Shown piece after piece: positions 21,690 to 30,379 of a stretch of 64,000 bases of DNA. The notes beneath the pieces are model-generated. The model was not told the origin of the DNA, made no database searches, and saw only the letters and a program-made list of their open reading frames with translations. The stretch comes from Qipengyuania seohaensis (GTDB taxonomy: Bacteria > Pseudomonadota > Alphaproteobacteria > Sphingomonadales > Sphingomonadaceae): assembly GCF_002795865.1 (NCBI RefSeq), contig NZ_CP024920.1, positions 620,001 to 684,000 of the forward strand, written 5' to 3'. How positions within the stretch are numbered: position 1 is the stretch's first letter; each line of letters opens with the position of its first letter. The translations under genes were made by a program, and so were the position numbers.

Positions 21690-22378
21690 CAATCGCCGGT
21701 CCCGCTACGCTGCTCGGGTGCCCGCTCCGCCCTGAGGTCCGCAATTTCCTGCTTCAACGCTTTGAGCTCGGCCTCGAGCTTTTCGATGCAGTCGCGGCTC
21801 GGCTCGCAAGGATCGTCGCAGGGCGTGCCGTAGGGGATGAATTCCTTGATCCATTCCTCTGCCGGCACAAGCGTACTGCGCGCTTTGAGGCCAACCATCG
21901 TCGCCCCTTCGGGCACATCGTCGGTGACTACCGCGTTCGCGCCGATCCGCGCGCGATTACCGACCGTAATCGGCCCGATCACCTGCGCGCCGGACCCGAT
22001 AATGACATTATCCGCAATGGTGGGGTGCCGCTTGCCGCCCTTGCCGTTGGTCGGATTGGTGCCGCCTAGCGTCACGCATTGGTACATCGTGACGTCGTCG
22101 CCGATCTCCACCGTTTCCCCGATCACAGAAAACCCGTGATCAATGAAGAAATTGCGCCCGATCTTGGCGCCGGGATGGATATCGATGCCGGTGACCATCC
22201 GGCTCCAGTGGTTGACCAAGCGCGCCAGGAAGAAGAGTTGCGCTTCGAACAGCCAATGCGCGATCCGGTGATAGGCCATGGCCCAGACGCCCGGATACAG
22301 CAGCACTTCCCACCGGCTGCGCGGTGCAGGGTCGCGTGCTTTCACGCTGTCGAGGTAGGCTATCAGCCGTTCCAGCAT
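21689..22378 (-). CDS. cysE: Serine O-acetyltransferase
   Basis: The 229-residue protein makes O-acetylserine from serine and acetyl-CoA, the committed step of cysteine synthesis. The C-terminal half is a left-handed beta-helix with hexapeptide repeats (IDIHPGAKIGRNFFIDHG and VTLGGTNPTNGKGGKRHPTI), and the N-terminal helical domain starts SVKARDPAPRSRWEVLLYPG. The last 30 residues are a charged coil (LEAELKALKQEIADLRAE) not found in E. coli CysE. It lies 27 bases downstream of hda and is coupled to DUF2794. Confidence 0.95.
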   Translation of the reverse strand: MLERLIAYLDSVKARDPAPRSRWEVLLYPGVWAMAYHRIAHWLFEAQLFFLARLVNHWSRMVTGIDIHPGAKIGRNFFIDHGFSVIGETVEIGDDVTMYQCVTLGGTNPTNGKGGKRHPTIADNVIIGSGAQVIGPITVGNRARIGANAVVTDDVPEGATMVGLKARSTLVPAEEWIKEFIPYGTPCDDPCEPSRDCIEKLEAELKALKQEIADLRAERAPEQRSGTGD

Positions 22379-22405
22379 CGGGGTAATTCTCCCACCAAGG
22401 GCAAT

Positions 22406-23023
22406 TTAAAGCAAGCGGCCCTGTTCGGGGCCTTCGACAGCCTCGAGCGCGTCGCGCCATATCGACATGGTGGCTGGAGCCATCCGTTCAAGACTGAGAC
22501 GGTCGATCTCGGCAACGATCCGCTCGATCGCGGTATAGGAACGCTCCATCCGCGGGATTAGATATGCTGGCGCTCCTTCGCCTAGCGCCAGCCCCCTTTG
22601 CGCCGCGTGGCTAAGCATGAGTTCTGCAGCCATATCATCGTCCGGAGGGCCGATCTCCAGTTGCAAGGCCGCGCCCATGCGGCTGCGCAGGTCGGGCAAT
22701 GCGATTTCCCAACCGCCTTCGCTCACGGTCATCAGCAACGGGTAGCCGTCTTCCTGCGCACGATTCCAGGCGTGGAATATCTCGGTCTCGTCGCGCGTAT
22801 CGGCATCGTCGATTGCCCCGCCGCCCGTGTGCGAGGCGAACCATTTCGCAATGAGCGATTTGCCGGAGCGCGGCGGCCCGGCGAGAATTGCAGTGCGGAA
22901 GGGCCAGGTGTCGGCTGCGGCGAGCGCATCGGCAACCGCCCGGTTGCTCGAACCGATCACTATCCGCTCGGGCTCGCCCGATGCAGCTTGCGTGAGCGGG
23001 AGGGCGATCTGCGATTGCGACAT
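22406..23023 (-). CDS. hda: DnaA-related regulatory ATPase (Hda/HdaA)
   Basis: The 205-residue protein aligns with the AAA+ domain of DnaA only. Walker A is AGPPRSGKSLIA; sensor-like segments include LPDLRSRMGAAL (arginine region) and YLIPRMERSYTAIERIV. The DNA-binding domain IV of DnaA is absent, and the N-terminus has the clamp-binding motif candidate QIALPL (residues 5-10), typical of Hda. Hda with the beta clamp stimulates ATP hydrolysis by DnaA and prevents over-initiation. It sits 15 bases downstream of the DUF2066-like gene and upstream of cysE. Confidence 0.9.
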   Translation of the reverse strand: MSQSQIALPLTQAASGEPERIVIGSSNRAVADALAAADTWPFRTAILAGPPRSGKSLIAKWFASHTGGGAIDDADTRDETEIFHAWNRAQEDGYPLLMTVSEGGWEIALPDLRSRMGAALQLEIGPPDDDMAAELMLSHAAQRGLALGEGAPAYLIPRMERSYTAIERIVAEIDRLSLERMAPATMSIWRDALEAVEGPEQGRLL

Positions 23024-23038
23024 GGCCGAACCCGGTCC

Positions 23039-24310
23039 TCAACGGCTGATAAGCAGCGCGTTGTCCCCCCGACGTACGGTGAAGCCGCGCTCGCGAAGGG
23101 CATCGGCCAGTTGAGAAATCGATCCAGCATAGCTGACCGTAAGTACCGTGGTTCCGCCGATCGCTGTGCTGCGGACGCCGATGGCGCGTACACCCTGACC
23201 TCCGCGGATACCGGCCATCGCTTCGTCGAACGAGGGTGCGCTCGGCGTCTCTACCTGCACCGTGTACAGCGCGACCGATCCTTCTGGCGGTGGGCGGTCG
23301 ATCGGCGCCGAGGTAATCGTGCCATCACTTTCCGCTGTCGGCGCAACTGTGCGTTCTGCCTCAGCCGCGTCCTGCGCTTTCAGCCTGCGCCCAAGCTCCA
23401 CCAATCGGGCGATTGCCGGATCCAGATCGCCCATGCGCACGTTCAGCGTCGGATCGGGACGCAGTGTGCCGTCGGACAGAGCTTCGGTGAAGATGGCGTC
23501 GAACCGCTGGACCGCCTGGCCAAGCATCTGCGGAAGCTGTTCGGGGCTTTGCGCGGTAAGCGTGAACGACCGCAGGTATTCGCTGTCGGGGCCATGGCGC
23601 GCGGTAAAGCGCCCTTCCACCGGCCCGCCCGGGAAAGTGTAATGCAGTTCTGCAATCGGGATCAGCACATCCGCCGCGCCGAAATCATCGAGGATATCGC
23701 GCCACCAGACGCGGCTGCGCCTGCCGGTCTGGCCATAGGTCAGCATCAGCGAATCGCCGCCCGCTCCGCTTGGCCTGACGTAATTGATCCGGCTGGCCCC
23801 GGCCTGATAGCTCGCCCAGGCACGCTGCCAGGGGTTGCGCTGTTCGTAGACCATGGCGGTACCGCCCGACACAGTGACAGGAAGCAGCAGCATCGGCGCG
23901 CTACGCTTTGCCTGACCTTCTGATCCGAGATAGCGCGACGTGCGCGCACGGTCGAACACCACGCCGAGCGTCGCGATATACCGTTTGGGCCCAAGCCGCT
24001 CCCGCTCGACCACGATAGCGGAAACCATGCTTTCGATCTGCGAATCGGGCAGGCTCGGTCCGTCGATCTTTTCCCATGCTTTTACCTGCGCTTCGCGCCA
24101 TGCCTCGTCGCGCGCTTCGAGGCCGGAATCGGCGCTCACGTCCACTTCGATGCCTGAAACCTCGATGTCCGTGGACGAGGCGATCGGCGCAATCCCGCGC
24201 TCCCCACCCACCTGCGCATAGGCAAGCCACCCGGCACCGCCAGTCATGGCAATTCCGGCTGCGATCATCGCAAGGCGCTTCGAGCGGGGAAGGGAAAAAT
24301 GATGCCGCAT
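23039..24310 (-). CDS. Exported DUF2066-like protein upstream of hda
   Basis: From ATG 24310 the protein has 423 residues; the frame is open much further upstream but that part lies over purM and is not coding. It begins with basic residues and a signal anchor ([21 protein letters not shown]). Residues about 45-110 ([20 protein letters not shown]) resemble DUF2066. The last 90 residues (about [20 protein letters not shown] onwards) look like a small beta-alpha-beta domain similar to heavy-metal-associated folds but without CxxC. It is the first gene of the hda operon and divergent from purM. Function unknown; probably periplasmic. Confidence 0.78.
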   Translation of the reverse strand: MRHHFSLPRSKRLAMIAAGIAMTGGAGWLAYAQVGGERGIAPIASSTDIEVSGIEVDVSADSGLEARDEAWREAQVKAWEKIDGPSLPDSQIESMVSAIVVERERLGPKRYIATLGVVFDRARTSRYLGSEGQAKRSAPMLLLPVTVSGGTAMVYEQRNPWQRAWASYQAGASRINYVRPSGAGGDSLMLTYGQTGRRSRVWWRDILDDFGAADVLIPIAELHYTFPGGPVEGRFTARHGPDSEYLRSFTLTAQSPEQLPQMLGQAVQRFDAIFTEALSDGTLRPDPTLNVRMGDLDPAIARLVELGRRLKAQDAAEAERTVAPTAESDGTITSAPIDRPPPEGSVALYTVQVETPSAPSFDEAMAGIRGGQGVRAIGVRSTAIGGTTVLTVSYAGSISQLADALRERGFTVRRGDNALLISR

Positions 24311-24379
24311 GGGGAAAACAGCGGGCCTTTTGCCCAATCGCTTCTGGAAATCCAAGCGCGAATGCGCGAGGGGCAACAT

Positions 24380-25477
24380 ATGAGCAGCGACAACCAGTCC
24401 TACACCTACGAACAGGCGGGCGTTTCGATCGATGCGGGCAACGCCCTCGTCAAGGCGATTGGCCCCCTGGTGAAAGCCACCATGCGCCCCGGTGCGGACG
24501 GAGAGATCGGCGGCTTCGGCGGCTTCTTCGATCCCAAGGCGGCCGGCTACAAGGATCCCCTGCTGGTAGCGGGCAATGACGGCGTCGGGACCAAGCTCAA
24601 GTTGGCGATCGACACCGACCGGCATGACACCGTCGGGATCGACCTGGTGGCGATGTGCGTGAACGACCTCATCGTGCAGGGTGCGGAACCGCTTTTCTTC
24701 TTGGACTATTTTGCGACCGGCAAGCTGGAAAACGGCGTCGCCGAACGCGTTATCGCGGGGATAGCCGACGGCTGCAAACAGGCAGGCTGCGCGCTTATCG
24801 GGGGCGAGACTGCCGAAATGCCCGGCATGTACGCCAGCGGCGATTACGACCTTGCCGGTTTTTGTGTTGGCGCGGTGGAGCGCGGCGAGCAGCTGACGGG
24901 CGAGCGGGTGGCCCCGGGTCACGTCCTGCTGGGCCTCGCCAGTTCGGGCGTCCATTCCAACGGCTTTTCCCTCGTGCGCCGACTGGCCGAGGACAAGGGC
25001 TGGAAGCTCGATCGTCCTGCCTTGTTCGACCAGGATCGGCTGCTGATCGAGACATTGCTCGAACCGACGCGGATTTACGTCAAATCGCTCCTGCCCGTCG
25101 TGCGCGATGGACTGGTGGATGCGCTGGCCCACATCACCGGCGGCGGCCTGCTGGAAAACCTTCCCCGCGTCCTGCCTGAGGGTGCCCATGGGGAAGTTGA
25201 AGCCGACGGCTGGGACCAGCCGGGCCTGATGGCCTTCCTGCAGGCGCAGGGGAATATCGAACCGGGCGAGATGGCGCGCACCTTCAATTGCGGCGTGGGC
25301 ATGGTCCTCGCCGTCGATCCGGCCAATGCCGAGATCGTGCGTACGCGGTTGGAAGATGCGGGCGAGACGGTGCTTGCAGTCGGCCGTATCGTGGAAGGCG
25401 AGAAGGGCTGCACGGTTCGCGGCTCTGCCGGAACATGGTCTGCCAAGGCAGACTGGGAGGCGGTCCACCTTGGCTGA
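24380..25477 (+). CDS. purM: Phosphoribosylformylglycinamidine cyclo-ligase (AIR synthetase)
   Basis: From ATG 24380 the protein has 365 residues; GAGGGG is nine bases upstream. An ATG at 24299 would add 27 unconserved residues and overlap the divergent gene. Family motifs: [18 protein letters not shown] at the start, [11 protein letters not shown] for ATP binding, [31 protein letters not shown], and [13 protein letters not shown]. It makes aminoimidazole ribotide in purine synthesis. The 3' end overlaps purN by 8 bases. Confidence 0.97.
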   Translation: MSSDNQSYTYEQAGVSIDAGNALVKAIGPLVKATMRPGADGEIGGFGGFFDPKAAGYKDPLLVAGNDGVGTKLKLAIDTDRHDTVGIDLVAMCVNDLIVQGAEPLFFLDYFATGKLENGVAERVIAGIADGCKQAGCALIGGETAEMPGMYASGDYDLAGFCVGAVERGEQLTGERVAPGHVLLGLASSGVHSNGFSLVRRLAEDKGWKLDRPALFDQDRLLIETLLEPTRIYVKSLLPVVRDGLVDALAHITGGGLLENLPRVLPEGAHGEVEADGWDQPGLMAFLQAQGNIEPGEMARTFNCGVGMVLAVDPANAEIVRTRLEDAGETVLAVGRIVEGEKGCTVRGSAGTWSAKADWEAVHLG

Positions 25478-26435
25478 GAAGGCGAAGGTTGCGATCTTCA
25501 TATCCGGGCGCGGCAGCAACATGGCCGCGCTGCTCTATGCCAGCCTGATCGATGATTGCCCCTACGAGGTGTGCCTCGTCGCCGCGAACGATCCCGAGGC
25601 GGAAGGGCTGTCCATCGCAGCTGCAGAAGGCATTCCTACCTTCGCTCTCTCCCACAAGGGCATGACCCGCACGGAGCATGACGCGGCGATGGAGAAAGCC
25701 GCCCGCGAGGCAGGCGCGCAATATATCGTGCTGGCCGGATACATGCGTATCCTGACCGAAGGCTTCGTCGCGAATTGGCGGGGAAGGATGTTGAACATCC
25801 ACCCGTCGCTGCTGCCGAAATATCCCGGGCTGGACACCCATGCGCGCGCGATCGAGGCGGGTGACAGCCATGGCGGAGTGTCGGTCCATCTGGTCACCGA
25901 AGAACTGGATGCGGGCGAGGTGCTGGGTCAGGTGGCGGTCGCCATCCGTAAAGGCGAGAATGCCGATACCCTTTCAGAGCGTGTGCGCTTTGCCGAACAC
26001 CAGCTCTACCCGCAGGTGTTGGCCCGATACGTGGCGCGTGAAAGCGATCCCGAGTTCCTGCTCCGGCGCGTACGCGACCTCGCGCTTGCCCTGCCCCAGG
26101 CGCACGAGCGCGAAAGCCACGGCTCACCGGGCTGGCGCGCTGGCAGCGAGAAGTCGGGCAAGTATTTCGCCTATTTCAACGACCAGCATCACGGCTCAGA
26201 GCACGTCGCCCTGCTGGTGAAGACCGGCGGCCAGGACGAATTGCTCAATCTCGTGGAAGTGCAGCCCGAGGTCTATTTCAAACCAGCCTATTACGGGGCG
26301 AGCGGCTGGGTCGGACTGATCCTCAACCGTCCCGACTGCGATTGGGACCATGTCGCCGAATGGCTGAAGCGCAGCTGGCGCGCCGTTGCGCCGAAATCGG
26401 TGACGAAACTGCTCGATGCGGCGGACGAATTCTGA
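25470..26435 (+). CDS. purN: Phosphoribosylglycinamide formyltransferase fused to a C-terminal MmcQ/YjbR-like domain
   Basis: The start is TTG 25470, overlapping the purM stop by 8 bases, giving 321 residues against about 212 for E. coli PurN. Residues 1-190 are the transformylase: [12 protein letters not shown] phosphate loop, catalytic Asn109 and His111 in LNIHPSLLP, and Asp147 in EELDAGEVL. Residues about 195-315 are a second domain ([18 protein letters not shown], then [20 protein letters not shown], then [20 protein letters not shown]) that matches the YjbR double-wing DNA-binding-like fold. It transfers a formyl group from 10-formyl-THF to GAR; the role of the added domain is unknown. 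No frame change or internal stop separates the two parts. Confidence 0.93.
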   Translation: MAEKAKVAIFISGRGSNMAALLYASLIDDCPYEVCLVAANDPEAEGLSIAAAEGIPTFALSHKGMTRTEHDAAMEKAAREAGAQYIVLAGYMRILTEGFVANWRGRMLNIHPSLLPKYPGLDTHARAIEAGDSHGGVSVHLVTEELDAGEVLGQVAVAIRKGENADTLSERVRFAEHQLYPQVLARYVARESDPEFLLRRVRDLALALPQAHERESHGSPGWRAGSEKSGKYFAYFNDQHHGSEHVALLVKTGGQDELLNLVEVQPEVYFKPAYYGASGWVGLILNRPDCDWDHVAEWLKRSWRAVAPKSVTKLLDAADEF

Positions 26436-26635
26436 TGCAGCGCCTTACACCCTACCTGTTCTTCACGCTCGCCGCAGCAGGGCTCGCCTGGGTGGCGATC
26501 AGGGGCGATACCGGATTCGACGAAGAGGTTGACCCGCTGACCGCGGTGATCGTGGTTGCGGGGGTATTCCTGGCAGCCCACGCGCTGCGCCATCTGGCGA
26601 CACGGCTTTTCCGGAACATGACAGGCGGCGATTAA
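26435..26635 (+). CDS. Small two-span membrane protein, unknown
   Basis: This 66-residue protein starts at ATG 26435, overlapping the purN stop as TGATG, so it is translationally coupled. It has two hydrophobic segments (LTPYLFFTLAAAGLAWVAI and LTAVIVVAGVFLAAHALRHL) joined by an acidic loop (RGDTGFDEEVD). No family is recognised. Its end overlaps the convergent NTF2-like gene by 4 bases. Confidence 0.7.
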   Translation: MQRLTPYLFFTLAAAGLAWVAIRGDTGFDEEVDPLTAVIVVAGVFLAAHALRHLATRLFRNMTGGD

Positions 26636-27054
26636 TCCGCCACCACGCGGCGCGCTTTCGCGAAGCGCGGTAGTGTCATCTCGTTATTGGCCCGAGTGAC
26701 TTCGATGCGGCTGATGAGCGGGCCGTCGAACAGGAACCTCCACATCGTGGGCGAACGCACTTCGGACGAAGTGTTTTCGATATGCCCGCGCACGAGCACT
26801 TCGTCTCGGTTGGGATCGATCGAATCGAAGACGAGCTTTGGATCGCCCGCGGCTTCGCAGAAATCCAGGAACGATCTAAGGAACTCATCCGCCCCGACGA
26901 CCTCGTTCCCGAACTGATCGGCAATTGAGAAATCGGCAGCAATCAGGCTTCTCGCGCCGTTCCAGTCGCGATGGTTGAGGGCGTCGCAGATCGCCGTCAC
27001 CGCCCGCATGTGGCGGCGGCGCTCTCGTGTAGAAGGGAGAATCGCCGAAAACAT
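26632..27054 (-). CDS. NTF2-like (SnoaL-fold) domain protein
   Basis: The protein of 140 residues (ATG 27054) or 125 (ATG 27009) has the helix-beta pattern of the NTF2-like superfamily: VTAICDALNHRDWNGARSLI, then FSIADQFGNEVVGADEFLRS, then VRGHIENTSSEVRSPTMWRF. These folds serve as small-molecule enzymes or binding pockets; nothing here tells which. ATG 27054 lies in the T-rich tail of the ndk terminator, which makes the inner start at 27009 more attractive if the gene has its own promoter. Convergent with the small membrane protein gene. Confidence 0.72.
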   Translation of the reverse strand: MFSAILPSTRERRRHMRAVTAICDALNHRDWNGARSLIAADFSIADQFGNEVVGADEFLRSFLDFCEAAGDPKLVFDSIDPNRDEVLVRGHIENTSSEVRSPTMWRFLFDGPLISRIEVTRANNEMTLPRFAKARRVVAD

Positions 27055-27086
27055 AACGGGCGCGATCCTAACAGAGATCGCGCCCG
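27052..27086 (-). terminator. Intrinsic terminator downstream of ndk
   Basis: On the minus strand CGGGCGCGATC and GATCGCGCCCG (27076-27086 and 27057-27067) form a perfect 11-bp stem with an 8-base loop, followed by TTATGTTTT. It lies 60 bases after the ndk stop. Confidence 0.85.
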
Positions 27087-27100
27087 TCACCTAATTCATT

Positions 27101-27127
27101 AGAAAATCGAGCTTTTCCCGATTTTCT
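27101..27127 (-). repeat. AT-rich hairpin in the ndk 3' untranslated region
   Basis: AGAAAATCG (27101-27109) and CGATTTTCT (27119-27127) form a perfect 9-bp stem with a 9-base loop. It lies 19 bases after the ndk stop and before the main GC-rich terminator. It could stabilise the ndk 3' end or end plus-strand transcription (T-rich on that side too). Confidence 0.7.
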
Positions 27128-27146
27128 TTAACAAATGATATATTTT

Positions 27147-27569
27147 TTAGCCAACGATCTCGTCATCGTTGAAGAAGAACGCGATTTCCTTGGCAGCGTT
27201 TTCGTCGCTGTCCGAACCGTGAACCGAGTTCGCTTCGATCGATTCCGCATAGGTCTTGCGGATGGTGCCTTCGTCGGCATCGGCCGGGTTGGTCGCGCCC
27301 ATCACGTCGCGGTTACGCTTCACTGCGTCTTCGCCTTCGAGCACCTGCACGACGACCGGGCCGGAGATCATGAATTCGACCAGTTCGCCGAAGAAAGGAC
27401 GCTCGCGGTGAACGTCGTAGAAGCCTTCGGCCTGTTCGCGGGTCATGTGAATGCGCTTGGAAGCGACGACGCGCAGGCCGGCTTCTTCAAGCATCTTGGT
27501 GACCGCGCCGGTCAGGTTGCGGCGCGTGGCATCGGGCTTGATGATCGAAAAGGTGCGGGTAGCCGCCAT
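27147..27569 (-). CDS. ndk: Nucleoside diphosphate kinase
   Basis: The 140-residue protein has [18 protein letters not shown] at the N-terminus and the phospho-acceptor His in NSVHGSDS near the C-terminus, the family signature. It moves the gamma phosphate from ATP to NDPs through phosphohistidine. Length is exactly typical. It has two hairpins downstream and a gap of 85 bases to the lipoprotein gene upstream. Confidence 0.98.
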   Translation of the reverse strand: MAATRTFSIIKPDATRRNLTGAVTKMLEEAGLRVVASKRIHMTREQAEGFYDVHRERPFFGELVEFMISGPVVVQVLEGEDAVKRNRDVMGATNPADADEGTIRKTYAESIEANSVHGSDSDENAAKEIAFFFNDDEIVG

Positions 27570-27654
27570 GATATGTGTTCCTTGCGAAGTGTCTTTTATG
27601 GGGGAGAATGTTCTCGCGCGCGCCCCTAGCGCCGCGCGCGCCTGCGGGCAAGCT

Positions 27655-28173
27655 TTAGCCGATTCCCGCCCTCACGGTCAGCTCGGCTTCGCTATCGCCA
27701 TCAGCCGCGCGGATCGTAGCCGCGAATGTAGTGTTAACGGCGGCGTTCTCGCCCGCCAGCACCAGCGCGTTTTCTCCCGGAATGTCGGCGGTCACTACGA
27801 AGCCGGCTTCCTTCGCAAGATCGCGATAGAACCCGGCAAGCGCATCCCGGTCGAGGTCGGTAGCGAAGTAGATGGTCACCAGCCTCCCCTCGCCCTGCTC
27901 GACGCGGGTCACGCTTTCGATCCTTGCCCCTTTAGGAAGGATAAAGGGCGCAGGAAGCACGGGGTCGACCGTCCGGCCCGTTTCCAGGGTGGTTCGGGTT
28001 CCGCCCGCATCGGTGTGCACCGCGCGCACCTCGCCCGTTTCCGGATCGACGGTGTAGCTGCCAATGGGCTCCACCTCCGCCGCCGCGATCTCTTCGTCGG
28101 GAGTGTCCTGTGCGTCGCCGCACCCGGCCAGAGCCAGGCAGCATGCCATGATGATTGGATATGTGCGCCCCAT
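27655..28173 (-). CDS. Predicted lipoprotein, unknown function
   Basis: From ATG 28173 the protein has 172 residues; the frame is open upstream across holC but that is not coding. The N-terminus [20 protein letters not shown] has a lipobox LAGC. After an acidic linker ([14 protein letters not shown]) there is a domain with [20 protein letters not shown] and [18 protein letters not shown], a pattern seen in small periplasmic proteins that accompany lipid or stress functions, but I cannot name a family. It lies 40 bases downstream of holC. Confidence 0.78.
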   Translation of the reverse strand: MGRTYPIIMACCLALAGCGDAQDTPDEEIAAAEVEPIGSYTVDPETGEVRAVHTDAGGTRTTLETGRTVDPVLPAPFILPKGARIESVTRVEQGEGRLVTIYFATDLDRDALAGFYRDLAKEAGFVVTADIPGENALVLAGENAAVNTTFAATIRAADGDSEAELTVRAGIG

Positions 28174-28213
28174 GCCCAACCGACGGGCGAAATGGCGAAG
28201 GGTTCCAGCCCGT

Positions 28214-28651
28214 CTAGCGGCCTTCGCGCCAGCCGCCTTCGGGGGTTTGCTTGAAGATGCGGTTGTCGATGTCTTCGCGCGGAGCAAGTTCGCGCCAAAG
28301 ATTGCGCGCGGCTTCGGTCGCTTCCTCGCCGAAAAGCAACATGACCCGGTCGAGTGCAGTCGCCTCTTCACGCCAAGCGCCATCTGCCAGGATGAATATC
28401 TGCGCCTCGTTGACCGAGGTGCAGTTGTCCGAAATCGTGATCGGCTGGCGTGCTGCGTGAGGACCGTCTGCCGGGCCGTTGGCAAGGAAACCGCCCGCCG
28501 CCCAAAGCGCTTCGCCAAGGCGTTCGCGCAGTTCCGCATCGGCGGCGACGACGGCAAGCCGCATCCCGGCCTGCATCGCCTTGCCTGCGAGCTTGACCAC
28601 GGTCACATCGACCGGGTCGCGGCTGAGCTGGTAGAAATCAACGCGCGTCAT
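28214..28651 (-). CDS. holC: DNA polymerase III subunit chi
   Basis: The 145-residue protein starts [19 protein letters not shown] and has [20 protein letters not shown] and a DRVMLLFGE segment, as in alphaproteobacterial HolC. Chi joins the clamp loader to SSB. It follows pepA through the tiny DUF2256 gene, preserving the widespread pepA-holC order. Its ATG overlaps the DUF2256 stop as ATGA. Confidence 0.9.
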   Translation of the reverse strand: MTRVDFYQLSRDPVDVTVVKLAGKAMQAGMRLAVVAADAELRERLGEALWAAGGFLANGPADGPHAARQPITISDNCTSVNEAQIFILADGAWREEATALDRVMLLFGEEATEAARNLWRELAPREDIDNRIFKQTPEGGWREGR

Positions 28652-28794
28652 GCGGTCCCGCTACCCTTGTTGCGCCTGCACTTTTCGGAACAGTAGCGCA
28701 CATTTTCCCAGTCCCGTTCCCATTTCTTGCGCCAGGAAAAGGGCAGCCCGCAGGTCTCGCAGACCTTGCTGGGCAAATCCCCTTTCCTGCGCAT
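28648..28794 (-). CDS. DUF2256 small zinc-ribbon protein
   Basis: This 48-residue protein is easily missed. It begins [20 protein letters not shown] and continues [19 protein letters not shown], so two CxxC-type pairs (Cys12/Cys15 and Cys35/Cys39) can bind one zinc. The Trp-rich middle and basic ends are typical of DUF2256, whose function is unknown. The stop overlaps holC by ATGA, and it starts 24 bases after the pepA stop, so it is inside the pepA-holC unit. In many genomes DUF2256 lies beside photolyase-type genes; here the photolyase is about 25 kb away. Confidence 0.88.
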   Translation of the reverse strand: MRRKGDLPSKVCETCGLPFSWRKKWERDWENVRYCSEKCRRNKGSGTA

Positions 28795-28818
28795 CTTGGG
28801 AATGACGAAAGCTCCCGC

Positions 28819-30279
28819 TTAGCCTTCGGCGGTGTCGGAGACGATGCGGTCGATCAGGCGCACGCCGTAACCGGTTGCGCCCTTGCCCCAAGTCCTCCCG
28901 GGCTTGTCCGACCAGGCCTTGCCCGCGATGTCGATATGAGCCCAGGCGACATCGTCAGCGATGAAACGCTGAAGGAACTGGGCCGCCGTGATGGAGCCTG
29001 CTCCCTTGCCGCCGATATTCTTCATGTCCGCGATCGGGCTGTCGATCAGCTTGTCGTAAGCCTTGCCCAGCGGCATGCGCCACACGGTGTCACCCGTGGC
29101 TTCGCCAGCGGCATCGATATCCTTGGCCAGCTGGTCGTCGTTCGCAAACATGCCGGCGTGCTCGTTACCCAGCGCAATGATGATCGCGCCGGTGAGCGTG
29201 GCAAAGTCGATAATGCGGGTTGGTTCGAACTCCTGCTGCGTCCAGTGCAGCGCGTCGGCAAGGACGAGGCGTCCTTCGGCGTCGGTATTGAGGATCTCGA
29301 TGGTCTGGCCGCTCATCGACGTGACCACGTCGCCCGGGCGCTGCGCATTCCCGTCGGGCATATTCTCGACAAGACCCATGACGCCGACGATATTGGCCGG
29401 GGCCTTGCGCTTGACCAGCGCCAGCATTCCGCCGGCAACCGCGCCTGCGCCGCCCATGTCCCACTTCATGTCTTCCATGCCGGGTCCCGGCTTGATCGAG
29501 ATGCCGCCGGTATCGAAAGTCACGCCCTTGCCGACAAACGCGATCGGACGCTCGCCCTCGGCGCCGCCGTTCCAGCGGATCGCGAGGATACGCGAATCGC
29601 GGACAGATCCCTGGCCGACGCCGAGCAGCGATCCCATGCCGAGCTTTTCCATTTCGGCTTCGTCTAAGACGATCAGTTCCGCGCCCGTGCCCTCGAAACG
29701 CTCCTGGCAGCGTTCGACGAAGCTTACGGGATAAATGATGTTGGCCGGTTCGGTGACCAGTTCACGCGTGAATTCGACGCCCTCGGCGAGTGCCGTCAGC
29801 TCGTTCCAGGCGGTGTCCGCATCATCGGGCGCACCGACCACGGTGACCTTCTTGAGCGTGATCTTCTGCTCGTCCTTCATCTTCGTGCGATAGACGTCGA
29901 AGCGCCAGTTGCGCAGACGCAGGCCAAGCAGGACATGACCGACTTCTTCTGCGGACAGGCGGTTTTCGGTCACGTCGAGGACGAGTTCCTCGTTGCCGGT
30001 GGACTGGTACTTCGCAGCGAGCGCAGCACCTGCCTTTTCGAGGTTTGCAAGGCGCGCATCGTCGGATGCGTCACCCGCCCCCGCCACGGCTACGCGGGCT
30101 GCGCCGTCACCGCTTGATACGAAGCCTTCGAAGGTCTGGCCGACACCACCCTTGAAGCGGGCTGCCTCTGCGCCTGCCTTCATGGCGGCATCGAAGGATT
30201 GAGGAAGCTTGCCCTTGTCGGCGACATGCGCAATGAGGCGCGCCGCCTGCGGTTGGGTCTTGCTGAATTGGATGTGCAT
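28819..30279 (-). CDS. pepA: Leucyl aminopeptidase (M17)
   Basis: From ATG 30279 the protein has 486 residues; the longer open frame upstream runs over lptD and has no family sequence. Metal-binding and catalytic residues are in VGKGVTFDTGGISIKPG and the signature NTDAEGRLVLADAL; a Lys and Arg of the active site lie in these. It is a two-metal hexameric aminopeptidase, and in E. coli also acts as a DNA-binding protein. It heads the minus-strand run pepA-DUF2256-holC and is divergent from lptD (100 bases). Confidence 0.96.
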   Translation of the reverse strand: MHIQFSKTQPQAARLIAHVADKGKLPQSFDAAMKAGAEAARFKGGVGQTFEGFVSSGDGAARVAVAGAGDASDDARLANLEKAGAALAAKYQSTGNEELVLDVTENRLSAEEVGHVLLGLRLRNWRFDVYRTKMKDEQKITLKKVTVVGAPDDADTAWNELTALAEGVEFTRELVTEPANIIYPVSFVERCQERFEGTGAELIVLDEAEMEKLGMGSLLGVGQGSVRDSRILAIRWNGGAEGERPIAFVGKGVTFDTGGISIKPGPGMEDMKWDMGGAGAVAGGMLALVKRKAPANIVGVMGLVENMPDGNAQRPGDVVTSMSGQTIEILNTDAEGRLVLADALHWTQQEFEPTRIIDFATLTGAIIIALGNEHAGMFANDDQLAKDIDAAGEATGDTVWRMPLGKAYDKLIDSPIADMKNIGGKGAGSITAAQFLQRFIADDVAWAHIDIAGKAWSDKPGRTWGKGATGYGVRLIDRIVSDTAEG

Positions 30280-30379
30280 GGAAACTCCCGGAAAACTGTC
30301 TGACGCAGCCCGATCGCTGGATGCGGGGCCGCCGAGGATGGCGATTGCGATTAGGCGTGGGCGATGCGATAGGCAAGCC

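Noticed and set aside
24311-25522. Long N-terminal extension of the DUF2066-like gene over purM
   Set aside because: The frame is open to 25522 but crosses purM on the other strand. The signal-anchor start at 24310 is a natural N-terminus.
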